This document shows, piece after piece, positions 8,636 through 16,468 of a DNA stretch of 64,000 nucleotides. The position numbers and the translations under genes were made by a program. The notes under the pieces were generated by a model that had not been told where the DNA came from, did no database searches, and saw only the letters and a list, made by a program, of their open reading frames with translations. The stretch covers positions 46,091 through 110,090 of the forward strand of contig NZ_JAVIFX010000030.1 in assembly GCF_031157255.1 (NCBI RefSeq), read 5' to 3'. The DNA is from Bradyrhizobium sp. LHD-71. Lineage in GTDB: Bacteria; Pseudomonadota; Alphaproteobacteria; Rhizobiales; Xanthobacteraceae. Each line of letters starts with the position of its first letter. Within the stretch, counting starts at the first letter, position 1.

Positions 8636-10068
8636 TCATGCGCTCGCGCCGCGCGACGCGGTCGCAACCAGCAAAGTCGCCACTGCGGCCAAGCCGCAGC
8701 AAGCGGCCGCCGTGCCGAACGCGATGGCATAACCATCGACGACGTCGGCCCGCGTCGCGGCCACGGCCATCAGAAGGGCAAATCCGACAGTCGGACCGAG
8801 CTCCATCGCTGTATTCATCACGCCGCCCGCAAGCCCCGTCTGCTCCTGCGCGACATTGGCCGTAGCGAGCACGGCGGCCCCCGAGAAAACCAGGGCTATG
8901 CCGATCGCAAGCAGAACCTGTGCGGGCATGAGGGTCGTGAAATATGCAGTTGTCGAATCCAGAACCGAAAGCCACGCGAGGCTTGCGCCGGCCACCAGAA
9001 ATCCCGTGACCAGCGTCGCTTTCGCTCCGAACTTTCCCACAGCCGCGGCTGCGAGAAGATTGGTCACGATCAAACCAAAAGCGAAAGGCAGAAACGACGC
9101 CGCGGTTTCAAAGGAGGTCCAGCCGCGGGTCTGTTGAAGGTAGGTGAGAAACACGAATTCGATCAGCAGCGATACCGCTGCAGCCAGGAACGTTCCGAGG
9201 AGCCCGACGGCGCGCAGCATGTCGAGCAGGAAAGCAGGCGGCAGCAAGGGATCTTGCGCCCTGCGCTCCACGATCAGAAAAGCGATCAGCAGCGCCACTC
9301 CTACGGTCACGGATCCGCCTACCATCGGCGATTTCCAGCTCGTGTCGTGGCTCGCGATCAATCCGAAGCTTGCAAACATGATCCCGCCAGTTGCAAGCAC
9401 GGCTCCGAGAGGATCGCGTGCCGGGCGCCTCTGCGTATGAAGCGGGCGACCTGCAGGCAACAGGCGGCCCCCGGCTCGGAGTCCGAGCGCAGATACTGCG
9501 ATGGGAATCGCGAACATCCAACGCCAGCTGACGAAGCTTGCCACGATGCCTGATGAGACGAAGCCCAGCACGGCGCCAAGCACGGATACTCCGCCCCAGG
9601 TGGCCACGGCGCGCGCGAACGCCATCATGTCAGGGAACAGGGCGCGGACCAGGCCGAGCGCGGCGGGGAGCGACGATCGCGCCCCCGGTCCCCCTGGAAA
9701 AAGCGCATCGCCATCAAAGCATTGTAGCTGGGCGCGAGCGCAGCCACCGCGGATGCGGCACCGAACGTGGCTAGGCCGACCACGAACATCGGCCGCGCAC
9801 CGTAGCGATCGGTCAGCCCGCCGCCGAAAAGCAATAGGCCGCTGAACGGCAGGCCATAGGCCACTTGCAGAAGCAGGACCTGAGAGGCGGAAAGCGCAAG
9901 CTCCTCGGCGATTTTCGGCAGAGGAATCATGATCAGCGCGATGGTGAAAATCAGGGTCGATTGAACGACCGCAAGCATCGCAAAAGCGGCCGTGACGTTC
10001 GAGGTCCGCTCGACGGCCGAAGTTGCAGTTGTTTGCCGATTGGACATAGCCTTCTCCAAAGAGGACAT
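8636..10068 (-). pseudogene. DHA2-type MFS drug transporter, split by two frameshifts
   Basis: Two frames together encode one 14-helix MFS efflux protein of the EmrB/QacA kind. The N-terminal part (10068 to about 9690, from MSSLEKAMSNRQ) reads to AMRFFQG and then loses family sense. The C-terminal part resumes at DMMAFARAVATWGG and runs to 8636. Removing one base from the C run at 9690-9694 and one from the G run at 9665-9668 restores QGTGGAIVAP followed by AALGLVRALFPDMMAF, a normal MFS sequence, and gives an intact frame of 1431 bases (476 residues). So either the gene is inactivated or the sequence has two homopolymer errors. The start ATG at 10068 has GGAGGT upstream. Confidence 0.82.
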
Positions 10069-10137
10069 ATCCCGACCTCCAATCGAGGCGACCGCCGATG
10101 GCGAGGCCGCGCCTTGCCTCAGCCAGCGACGAGTGTC

Positions 10138-10168
10138 ATGCTGCCAGTTCAAGTGAACTTGAGGTCAA
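10138..10168 (-). promoter_or_regulatory. MerR-family-type promoter/operator for the MFS gene
   Basis: On the minus strand a -35 TTGACC (10168-10163) and a weak -10 CAGCAT (10143-10138) are separated by 19 bases, the overlong spacer used by MerR-family activators. A perfect dyad AGTTCA-AG-TGAACT (10146-10159) is centred in that spacer. A second overlapping dyad TCAAGT-GA-ACTTGA (10149-10162) resembles half of the known SoxR operator. The element lies immediately upstream of the merR gene, so the regulator probably also controls itself. Confidence 0.6.
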
Positions 10169-10170
10169 GC

Positions 10171-10629
10171 ATGAAGTTGATCGATATCGCCGAGGTCGCT
10201 CGCAGGTCCGGCGTTCCCGCTTCGACCCTGCGCTTCTATGACGAGAAAGGGCTGATCAAATCCGTCGGACGGCAAGGAACGCGCCGGCTATTCACCGCCG
10301 GCGTGCTCGAGCGCCTGTCGCTGATCGCCCTTGGAAGAAACGCCGGTTTTTCGCTCGAGGAGATCGGCGCAATGTTTGCTCCGGACGGCCGTCCTCGGAT
10401 CGATCGGACGAGCCTGGCGGCCAAGGCGCGTGAACTCGATCGAACAATCCGGAAACTCACCGCCCTCAGAAATGGCCTGCTTCATGCAGCAGAGTGCCCG
10501 GCCCGAAATCATATGGAATGTCCGACGTTCCAGCGGATGCTCCGCATCGCAAGTGCTGATCAGGCGCGCAGGCGCCGCGGCCGGACGGTGAGGACGCTTG
10601 CCGCCAGGCCGGCGAGTCAAAAGACCTGA
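10171..10629 (+). CDS. MerR-family transcriptional regulator
   Basis: A 152-residue regulator from the ATG at 10171. The N-terminal winged helix-turn-helix (about 1-70) reads IAEVARRSGVPASTLRFYDE then a wing ending TRRLFTAGVLERL, typical of MerR proteins that twist overlong-spacer promoters. A helix (about 85-110) should form the dimerisation coil. The C-terminal part has two cysteines, AECPARNHMECPTF near 117-128, but not the four-cysteine C-x2-C-x-C-x5-C cluster of SoxR. It may sense thiol-reactive compounds or a ligand; this is inference. It diverges from the MFS/DUF2938 unit and overlaps its promoter, so it is the likely regulator of that efflux unit. The arginine-rich C-terminal tail (about 134-152) is poorly conserved-looking. 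Confidence 0.88.
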   Translation: MKLIDIAEVARRSGVPASTLRFYDEKGLIKSVGRQGTRRLFTAGVLERLSLIALGRNAGFSLEEIGAMFAPDGRPRIDRTSLAAKARELDRTIRKLTALRNGLLHAAECPARNHMECPTFQRMLRIASADQARRRRGRTVRTLAARPASQKT

Positions 10630-10732
10630 TCGCTTGATGTTGGCCGTGCACGGCACTTGTGCCGATGGCGACATTGACCGTGCCCCATGAGCGGATATCG
10701 TTTGGCCAACCATCAGGGAGGCACACCAGCAC

Positions 10733-11599
10733 ATGTCGGAAGAAAATGAGGTCCTGTACGATGTGAAGGACCGGATCGCTACCATCACCCTCAATCGTCC
10801 CGAGCGAATGAATTCGATCGACGACTCGATGCCGATCAACATCGCCAACGCGATGGCCAAGGCCGGTGGCGACCCCGCGGTGCGGGCGATCATCCTGACG
10901 GGCGCCGGACGCGCATTTTGTGCGGGCGCGGACATCGGCCGGCTGCAGCGACGCTCCGGTGGCGAGCGGCCTCCTCCTCCACCGGACGATCCGACCATCA
11001 TCCCGGCCATCACGCTCGGACATGGTCCCGACCTCGGCAAGCAGTTCGCCGATGTGCGCCGCTACTCTTACTTCATGCGCATCGGCAAGCCGGTGATCGC
11101 CGCACTGAACGGTGCGACTGCCGGCCTTGGCATGATCATGGCGCTGTGTTGCGACATGCGGATGGCATCCGACCGGATGATCTTCACCACCGCGTTCGCG
11201 CAACGCGGCCTGATTGCCGAACATGGCATCGCCTGGTTGCTGCCGCGCTTGATCGGCCCGTCGAACGCGATCGATCTTTTGATGTCGGCGCGCCGTGTGA
11301 CCGCGAAGGAGGCGCTCGACCTGGGCCTCGTCAATCGCGTCTATCCGCAGGATACCTTCATGGAGGACGTGCGCACATACGTTCGCATCCTGACCGATAC
11401 GGTGTCACCGCGCTCGATGGCCGTAATCAAGGCACAGATGTGGAAAGGCATGTTCGAGACCTATGCCGAAAACCTTGCCGAAGCCGACAAGCAGATCGTC
11501 GCGAACTATCCTTATCCGGATTACAAGGAAGGGGTCGCGCACTTCGTCGAGAAGCGGCCGGCGAATTTTCCCGATCTGACCAAGGCGGATCGAGGCTAA
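10733..11599 (+). CDS. Crotonase-family enoyl-CoA hydratase/isomerase (copy 2)
   Basis: A 288-residue crotonase closely related to the copy at 7147-8052; both share VRRYSYFMRIGKPVIA or its near equivalent, FAQRGLIAEHG, and VSPRS followed by MAV or LAV. Oxyanion-hole segments are ILTGAGRAFCAGAD and LNGATAGLGM. As in copy 1, the canonical hydratase glutamates are absent and the conserved acid is the Glu of IAEHG. The ATG at 10733 follows GGGAGG at 10715-10720. The two copies flank the MerR/MFS block, as expected if a duplicated gene was split by insertion of a transporter cassette or if all were assembled in one accessory block. Function as hydratase versus isomerase is uncertain. Confidence 0.86.
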   Translation: MSEENEVLYDVKDRIATITLNRPERMNSIDDSMPINIANAMAKAGGDPAVRAIILTGAGRAFCAGADIGRLQRRSGGERPPPPPDDPTIIPAITLGHGPDLGKQFADVRRYSYFMRIGKPVIAALNGATAGLGMIMALCCDMRMASDRMIFTTAFAQRGLIAEHGIAWLLPRLIGPSNAIDLLMSARRVTAKEALDLGLVNRVYPQDTFMEDVRTYVRILTDTVSPRSMAVIKAQMWKGMFETYAENLAEADKQIVANYPYPDYKEGVAHFVEKRPANFPDLTKADRG

Positions 11600-11605
11600 G
11601 CCTCA

Positions 11606-11640
11606 CGTCCGGGACGCCGCTGCGAAGCGGCGCCCGGACG
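11606..11640. terminator. Hairpin terminator between convergent genes
   Basis: A strong stem: CGTCCGGG pairs with CCCGGACG and, inside, CGCCGCT pairs with AGCGGCG around a GCGA tetraloop, with a single bulged A. It lies 6 bases after the crotonase stop and directly before the stop of the convergent GNAT gene. No clear T tract follows on either strand, so it may act as a bidirectional 3' end or RNA-stabilising hairpin. Confidence 0.6.
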
Positions 11641-12093
11641 CTACAGCGCTTTGCGATATTGAATGAAACCGAGGTTCTCGGCGACCTGGTCGTAGAGAAT
11701 GCGCGCCTGCGAATTGGTCTCGTGCGTCAGCCAATAGACGCGGCTTGAACCGGCCTCTTTCGCTTTCGCATAGACCGCTTCGATCAATGCCCGGCCGAGC
11801 CCAAGCCCGCGCGCGCTGTCGGCGACAAACAGGTCCTGCAGATAGCAGTAGTCGTCAGGCATCCATGTCGAGCGATGAAAGAGGTAGTGGACGATGCCGG
11901 TCAGCTTGCCGTCGACATAGGCGCCGAGCAGATGCATCGGCTCGGCGGGGTCGTGCAGCCTCGTCCAGGTGATATCGGTGGACGTCGCCGGAAGCGTCGC
12001 CTTGTAGAAGGTCAGGTAGCCAGCCCAGAGCGGCTCCCAGTCCGCGCGCTCTTCGCGACCAACGGGACGAACGCTCACTTCGGGCCGGGCCAT
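11641..12093 (-). CDS. GNAT-family N-acetyltransferase
   Basis: A 150-residue acetyltransferase with one GNAT domain. The acetyl-CoA pyrophosphate loop is visible as DSARGLGLGRALIEAVYAKA (the R/Q-x-x-G-x-G/A motif, near 93-112), preceded by the beta-4 strand CYLQDLFV. The C-terminal NSQARILYDQVAENLGF is typical of small-molecule or amino-acid acetyltransferases. The ATG at 12093 lies 5 bases downstream of the glpX stop, so it is likely translated with it. Its substrate cannot be told. Confidence 0.9.
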   Translation of the reverse strand: MARPEVSVRPVGREERADWEPLWAGYLTFYKATLPATSTDITWTRLHDPAEPMHLLGAYVDGKLTGIVHYLFHRSTWMPDDYCYLQDLFVADSARGLGLGRALIEAVYAKAKEAGSSRVYWLTHETNSQARILYDQVAENLGFIQYRKAL

Positions 12094-12098
12094 GGCCG

Positions 12099-13097
12099 TC
12101 AATCCAGGTGGAACTTGTCGAGTTGGCGATGCTCCGCCCGGATCAGCCGTACCGTTCCGGTGACCGAACGCATGACGACCGTTTCGGTCTCGATCACATC
12201 CTTCTTGAACTTCACGCCGGAGAGCAGTGAACCGTCCGTCACGCCCGTCGCGGCAAACAGGCAATCGCCCTTCACCATCTCGTCGATGCCATAGACCATC
12301 CGCGGATCCTTCACGCCCATCTTCGCGGCGCGCTCGCGCTTCTCGTCGGTGTCGAGGATCAGGCGGCACTGCATCTGGCCGCCGATGCAGCGCAGTGCCG
12401 CGGCCGCGAGCACGCCCTCCGGCGCGCCGCCGATACCCATGTAAATGTCGACGCCGGTGTTGTCTGGATCGGCGCAATGAATGACACCGGCCACGTCGCC
12501 GTCGGTGATCAGCCGCACCGCTGCCCCGGTCGAGCGAACCCCCGTGATGATGTCGGCGTGGCGCGGGCGATCCAGCACCAACGCAGTGATTGCCGACGGC
12601 TCCACGCCCTTGGCCTTGGCCAGCCGGTGAATGTTGTCGGCCGGCGATGCATCGAGCTCCACCACGCCCTTCTTGTAACCGGGGCCGACGGCGATCTTCT
12701 GCATGTAGACGTCCGGCGCGTTCAGGAGCGTGCCCCCCTCAGCCATCGCCATTGTGGCGATCGCGCCGGGCATGTTCTTTGCGCAAAGGGTCGTGCCTTC
12801 GAGCGGATCGACAGCGATGTCGACCTTGGGACCGGCTTGAATGCCGACCTGCTCGCCGATGAACAGCATCGGCGCTTCATCACGCTCGCCCTCACCGATC
12901 ACCACAGTGCCTTCGATCGGCAGCTTGTTCAGCTCGCGACGCATCGCATCGACCGCCGCCTGATCCGCGGCCTTTTCGTTGCCATGGCCGCGCAGGCGCG
13001 CCGCAGACACGGCCGCTCGCTCCGTCACGCGCACAATCTCGAGCGTAAGGATGCGCTCGAGCAACTGCTGCGGCGGTACGGAAATGGTCATGGACAT
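12099..13097 (-). CDS. glpX: Class II fructose-1,6-bisphosphatase GlpX
   Basis: GlpX hydrolyses fructose 1,6-bisphosphate in gluconeogenesis, and in some relatives also sedoheptulose bisphosphate in the Calvin cycle. The 332-residue product has the class II signatures: GEGERDEAPML at 68-78, the metal-binding DPLEGT at 97-102, and DRPRHADII and GIGGAPEGVLAAAALRC further on. The order hom-glpX on one strand, with 101 bases between them, is a recurring alphaproteobacterial arrangement. The ATG at 13097 follows shortly after AGGAGTAG upstream. Confidence 0.96.
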   Translation of the reverse strand: MSMTISVPPQQLLERILTLEIVRVTERAAVSAARLRGHGNEKAADQAAVDAMRRELNKLPIEGTVVIGEGERDEAPMLFIGEQVGIQAGPKVDIAVDPLEGTTLCAKNMPGAIATMAMAEGGTLLNAPDVYMQKIAVGPGYKKGVVELDASPADNIHRLAKAKGVEPSAITALVLDRPRHADIITGVRSTGAAVRLITDGDVAGVIHCADPDNTGVDIYMGIGGAPEGVLAAAALRCIGGQMQCRLILDTDEKRERAAKMGVKDPRMVYGIDEMVKGDCLFAATGVTDGSLLSGVKFKKDVIETETVVMRSVTGTVRLIRAEHRQLDKFHLD

Positions 13098-13198
13098 CGG
13101 CTCTACTCCTCAACACTTGACGTGACGGTTGCGGTGCTCCGTCACGTTATTCGCGGGTTGCTGCGACCAGGTCCGGCGCAGGTCTTCGGCATCATGCC

Positions 13199-14539
13199 CT
13201 AGTTCTTCTCGATCCGGATGACTTGCGGCCGTCCGGTAATCACCTTGTCGTTCTGCACCGCAGCAAGGGCCTGGCGAACGCCATCCTCGCTGGTGGCGTA
13301 GGTTATCAGTATCACCGGGACCAATGTGCTAGCGGCCTTCGCATTGCGTTTTCCACGTCCTTGTGGCGGCTCCGGGGCACCATTGGGGTGGCGCTGCACA
13401 ATAGATTCGATCGAGATATTCTGCTGCGCCAGTCGCTTGGCGATCGTCGCAGCTGTTCCCGGCAAGTCGCGGGCCATCAGACGAATGTAATAGCCGCCCT
13501 CATGCCGCATCATCGGCGCCTTTTCCGTCTTGCGCAGCCGCTTCACCGGGCGGCCAAACGGAGCGATATGCAAGCCGCGCGCCACGTCGGCGATGTCGGA
13601 GACAACCGCCGATGCGGTCGCCGCGCCGCCCGCACCGGGACCGACCAACGTGATCGGCGGGACGCCTTCACCGTCGATGGTCAGCGCGTTGGTGACGCCC
13701 ATGACCTGCGCGATCGAGGACGAGCGCGGCACCATGGTCGGATGTACGCGCTGCTCGATGCCGGTCTTGGTGCGCACGGCGACCCCAAGCAGCTTGACAC
13801 GATAGCCGAGTTCCTCGGCCGCTCGCAGATCCTCCGGCTTGATTGATGAAATGCCTTCGACGTAGACGGCACTCTGCGCGACCTTGGTGCCGAAGGCGAG
13901 GCTTGCCAGGATGGCGAGTTTTTGCGCGGTATCGTGCCCATCGACGTCGAACGACGGATCCGCCTCGGCATAGCCAAGGCGTTGCGCATCCTTCAGACAC
14001 TCGGCGAACGACAATCCCTCCTGCTCCATTCGCGTCAGGATGTAGTTGCAGGTGCCGTTCAGGATGCCGTAGACGCGGTGGATCTCAGTGCCCGCGAGCC
14101 CCTCGCGCAAGGTCTTGATCGCCGGGATTGCAGCCCCCACAGCCGCCTCGAAGTTCAGCGCGCCGCCATGCTCCTCCGCGAGCTTCGCAAGCCGAACGCC
14201 GTGCCGTGCAAGCAGCGCCTTGTTGGCGGTGACCACCGACTTGCCGTTGCGCAGCGCGGCCTCGACGGCCGACAGCGCCGGCTCGCCCGAGCCGCCCATC
14301 AGCTCGACGAAGCAATCGATCGAAGGATCGTTGGCCAGCGCAAGCGGGCTCTTCGCCCAGATCACGTCCTGCAGATTCAAGTCACGCTTCTTCGCCTTCG
14401 AGCGCGCCGTCACGGCAACGACCCGTACGGCCCGCCCGGTGCGGGCCGCGAGCAAACGCGACTGCTGTTCGATCTGACGGACGACCTCCGCACCCACGGT
14501 GCCGAGACCCGCAATACCCACCTTCAAGGGTGCGACCAT
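13199..14539 (-). CDS. hom: Homoserine dehydrogenase
   Basis: NAD(P)-dependent reduction of aspartate semialdehyde to homoserine, the branch point to threonine and methionine. The 446-residue product has an N-terminal Rossmann fold (VGIAGLGTVG at 7-16), the catalytic region (YGILNGTCNYILTRM; EADPSFDVDGHDTAQKLAIL) and a C-terminal ACT domain (about 350-446, DLPGTAATIAKRLAQQNISI), which usually mediates threonine feedback. An inserted basic linker (PEPPQGRGKRNAKAAS) interrupts the ACT domain around 395-410. It begins 33 bases downstream of the aminotransferase stop, so the two are probably one transcription unit continuing into glpX. Confidence 0.96.
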   Translation of the reverse strand: MVAPLKVGIAGLGTVGAEVVRQIEQQSRLLAARTGRAVRVVAVTARSKAKKRDLNLQDVIWAKSPLALANDPSIDCFVELMGGSGEPALSAVEAALRNGKSVVTANKALLARHGVRLAKLAEEHGGALNFEAAVGAAIPAIKTLREGLAGTEIHRVYGILNGTCNYILTRMEQEGLSFAECLKDAQRLGYAEADPSFDVDGHDTAQKLAILASLAFGTKVAQSAVYVEGISSIKPEDLRAAEELGYRVKLLGVAVRTKTGIEQRVHPTMVPRSSSIAQVMGVTNALTIDGEGVPPITLVGPGAGGAATASAVVSDIADVARGLHIAPFGRPVKRLRKTEKAPMMRHEGGYYIRLMARDLPGTAATIAKRLAQQNISIESIVQRHPNGAPEPPQGRGKRNAKAASTLVPVILITYATSEDGVRQALAAVQNDKVITGRPQVIRIEKN

Positions 14540-14572
14540 GACGGAGACAAAGCCTATCGTAAAAGAAGTCGC

Positions 14573-15790
14573 CTAGCGGCGGTTGGCGAGGGGGATCACG
14601 TTGTGCAACGTTTCGACGCCGCTTTCAAGGAAGCGACGCATGTTGCGCGCGGCCTGGCGGATGCGCTGCTCGTTTTCCACCATGGCGATGCGTACAAAGC
14701 CTTCGCCATGCTCACCGAAGGCAACGCCGGGCGACACCACGACGCCTGACTTCTCCACCATCAGGGTGGCGAACTGCATGCTGCCCATGCTGCGAAACGC
14801 CTCCGGCAGCGGCGCCCAGGCGAACATCGAGGCGGCTGGTGGCGGAATGTCCCAGCCTGCGCGCGCGAAGGCTTCCACCAGCACGTCGCGGCGCTTCTTA
14901 TATGTTTCCCGCACCTCGCGGATGCAGTCGTCAGGCCCGTTCAGTGCCGCCGTCGCCGCGACCTGCACCGGCGTGAACGCGCCGTAGTCGAGATAGGATT
15001 TCACCCGGGCGAGCGCTGCGATGATGCGCTCGTTGCCGACTGCAAACCCCATGCGCCAGCCGGCCATCGAGAAGGTCTTCGACATCGAGGTGAACTCGAC
15101 GGTCACGTCGATCGCGCCTGGCACCTGCAACACGGAGGGCGGCGGATTGCCGTCGAAATAAAGCTCGGCGTAGGCAAGATCGGAGAGAATGAAGATCTCG
15201 TGCTTCTTCGCGAACGCCACCAGATCCTTATAGAAGTCGAGCGTTGCGACATAGGCGGTCGGGTTCGACGGATAGCAGCAGATCAACGCGATCGGCTTCG
15301 GGATCGAATGGATGATCGCCCGCTCCAGCGCCTCGAACAGCTCGGGCGTCGGCTCGGCCGGCACCGAGCGCACCACCCCTCCGGCCATGAGGAAACCGAA
15401 GGCATGGATCGGGTAGCTGGGATTGGGAACGAGCACGACGTCGCCCGGCGCCGTGATCGCCTGGGCGACATTGGCAAAGCCCTCTTTCGAGCCCAGCGTC
15501 GCCACGATCTGCGTCTCGGGGTTGAGTTTCACGCCGAAGCGCCGCTCATAGTAGCCGGCCTGAGCTCTGCGCAGGCCGGTGATGCCGCGGGAGGCAGAAT
15601 AGCGGTCGGTCCGCGGCTTGCCGAGGGTCTCCTTCAGCTTCTCGATCACATGGGGCGGGGTCGGCAGGTCCGGGTTGCCCATGCCGAAATCGATGATATC
15701 GGCGCCGGCATTGCGTGCGGCCGCCTTGGCTCGATTGACCTGTTCAAACACGTAAGGCGGCAGACGGCGAATGCGGTAGAAATCTTCCAT
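14573..15790 (-). CDS. PLP-dependent class I/II aminotransferase (alanine / LL-diaminopimelate type)
   Basis: A 405-residue fold-type I aminotransferase from the ATG at 15790; the frame extends upstream, but MEDFYRIRRLPPYVFEQVN is the usual N-terminus. The PLP lysine lies in SMSKTFSMAGWRMGF and the NPTAYVA loop and the DLAYAELYFDG block are present. Family members are often labelled LL-diaminopimelate aminotransferase, but the close E. coli relative AlaC transaminates glutamate and pyruvate to alanine. Placement directly before hom leaves a role in the aspartate-family pathway possible. The assignment to one substrate is not decided by the sequence. Confidence 0.92.
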   Translation of the reverse strand: MEDFYRIRRLPPYVFEQVNRAKAAARNAGADIIDFGMGNPDLPTPPHVIEKLKETLGKPRTDRYSASRGITGLRRAQAGYYERRFGVKLNPETQIVATLGSKEGFANVAQAITAPGDVVLVPNPSYPIHAFGFLMAGGVVRSVPAEPTPELFEALERAIIHSIPKPIALICCYPSNPTAYVATLDFYKDLVAFAKKHEIFILSDLAYAELYFDGNPPPSVLQVPGAIDVTVEFTSMSKTFSMAGWRMGFAVGNERIIAALARVKSYLDYGAFTPVQVAATAALNGPDDCIREVRETYKKRRDVLVEAFARAGWDIPPPAASMFAWAPLPEAFRSMGSMQFATLMVEKSGVVVSPGVAFGEHGEGFVRIAMVENEQRIRQAARNMRRFLESGVETLHNVIPLANRR

Positions 15791-15888
15791 TGATCTCGGG
15801 CTCCGGGGAACCGCCTCCGATTCATTTCTTGATTCGGCGGTGCGGCAATTTCGCACCCCTTTTAGCACGGCCCCTCGTGAAGGCTACG

Positions 15889-16221
15889 TTAGCGGGGCTC
15901 GTTTGCGGCCTTCTTTTTCGCCGGCGGTTTCTTGGGAGGCGGTGCCGCCGAGGCGGCGATCTCGGCCGCGTCACTGGCTGCTGTCGCCTTGCCCCTGTTG
16001 CGGGCCTCGGACAGCTCCTTTTCGATGCGGGTCTGGTCGGGGAGCGACAACATCTCCTGCTGTCGGGCTGGCGGAAGATCATGAACCGGCAGGTAGGATC
16101 CCGGCTGTGCGGGACGCGGCGGCGCGTTTGCCGGAACGCCGATCAGCGGCACGTCGGCCACGGAGGAGCAGCCGCCGAGAACGAGGCCTAGGATGACAAC
16201 GGCAGGTACGGCGTGACGCAC
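15889..16221 (-). CDS. Small predicted outer-membrane lipoprotein
   Basis: A 110-residue protein with a type II signal: hydrophobic VPAVVILGLVLGG followed by the lipobox LGGC (Cys18). The mature part is proline- and alanine-rich, with a segment LPPARQQEMLSLPDQTRIEKELSEARNRG predicted helical (quoted in pieces: LPPARQQEMLSL, then RIEKELSEARNRG) and a lysine/proline-rich tail (PPPKKPPAKKKA). No function known. It lies between the aminotransferase and phaC on the opposite strand from phaC. Confidence 0.78.
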   Translation of the reverse strand: MRHAVPAVVILGLVLGGCSSVADVPLIGVPANAPPRPAQPGSYLPVHDLPPARQQEMLSLPDQTRIEKELSEARNRGKATAASDAAEIAASAAPPPKKPPAKKKAANEPR

Positions 16222-16468
16222 ATGACCTCACTTGGGACTACTGAACGAACGGCCGCGCCGCGTCGTCACGGGCCATAAAATTCCGACAAAGAATTAGAGG
16301 AATTAAAGGTCCGGCAACCTAAGAGGCGCTAGCTGGCCAATATGACGAAAGCATGAAGTTATTGCGCCGCAACAGCTGCCGTCACCGATATCGTCCGCAA
16401 TCTCGACGAAATACTGAGCAAAAAAGTGTCACCAGACATGCCGGCGACAATCTAGTATTCAACCCGCC

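Noticed and set aside
15838..15858. Hairpin GGTGCG-N7-CGCACC followed by CCTTTT as a terminator
   Set aside because: The T run is on the plus strand, but the neighbouring genes (aminotransferase and lipoprotein) are on the minus strand, so there is no plus-strand transcript to end.
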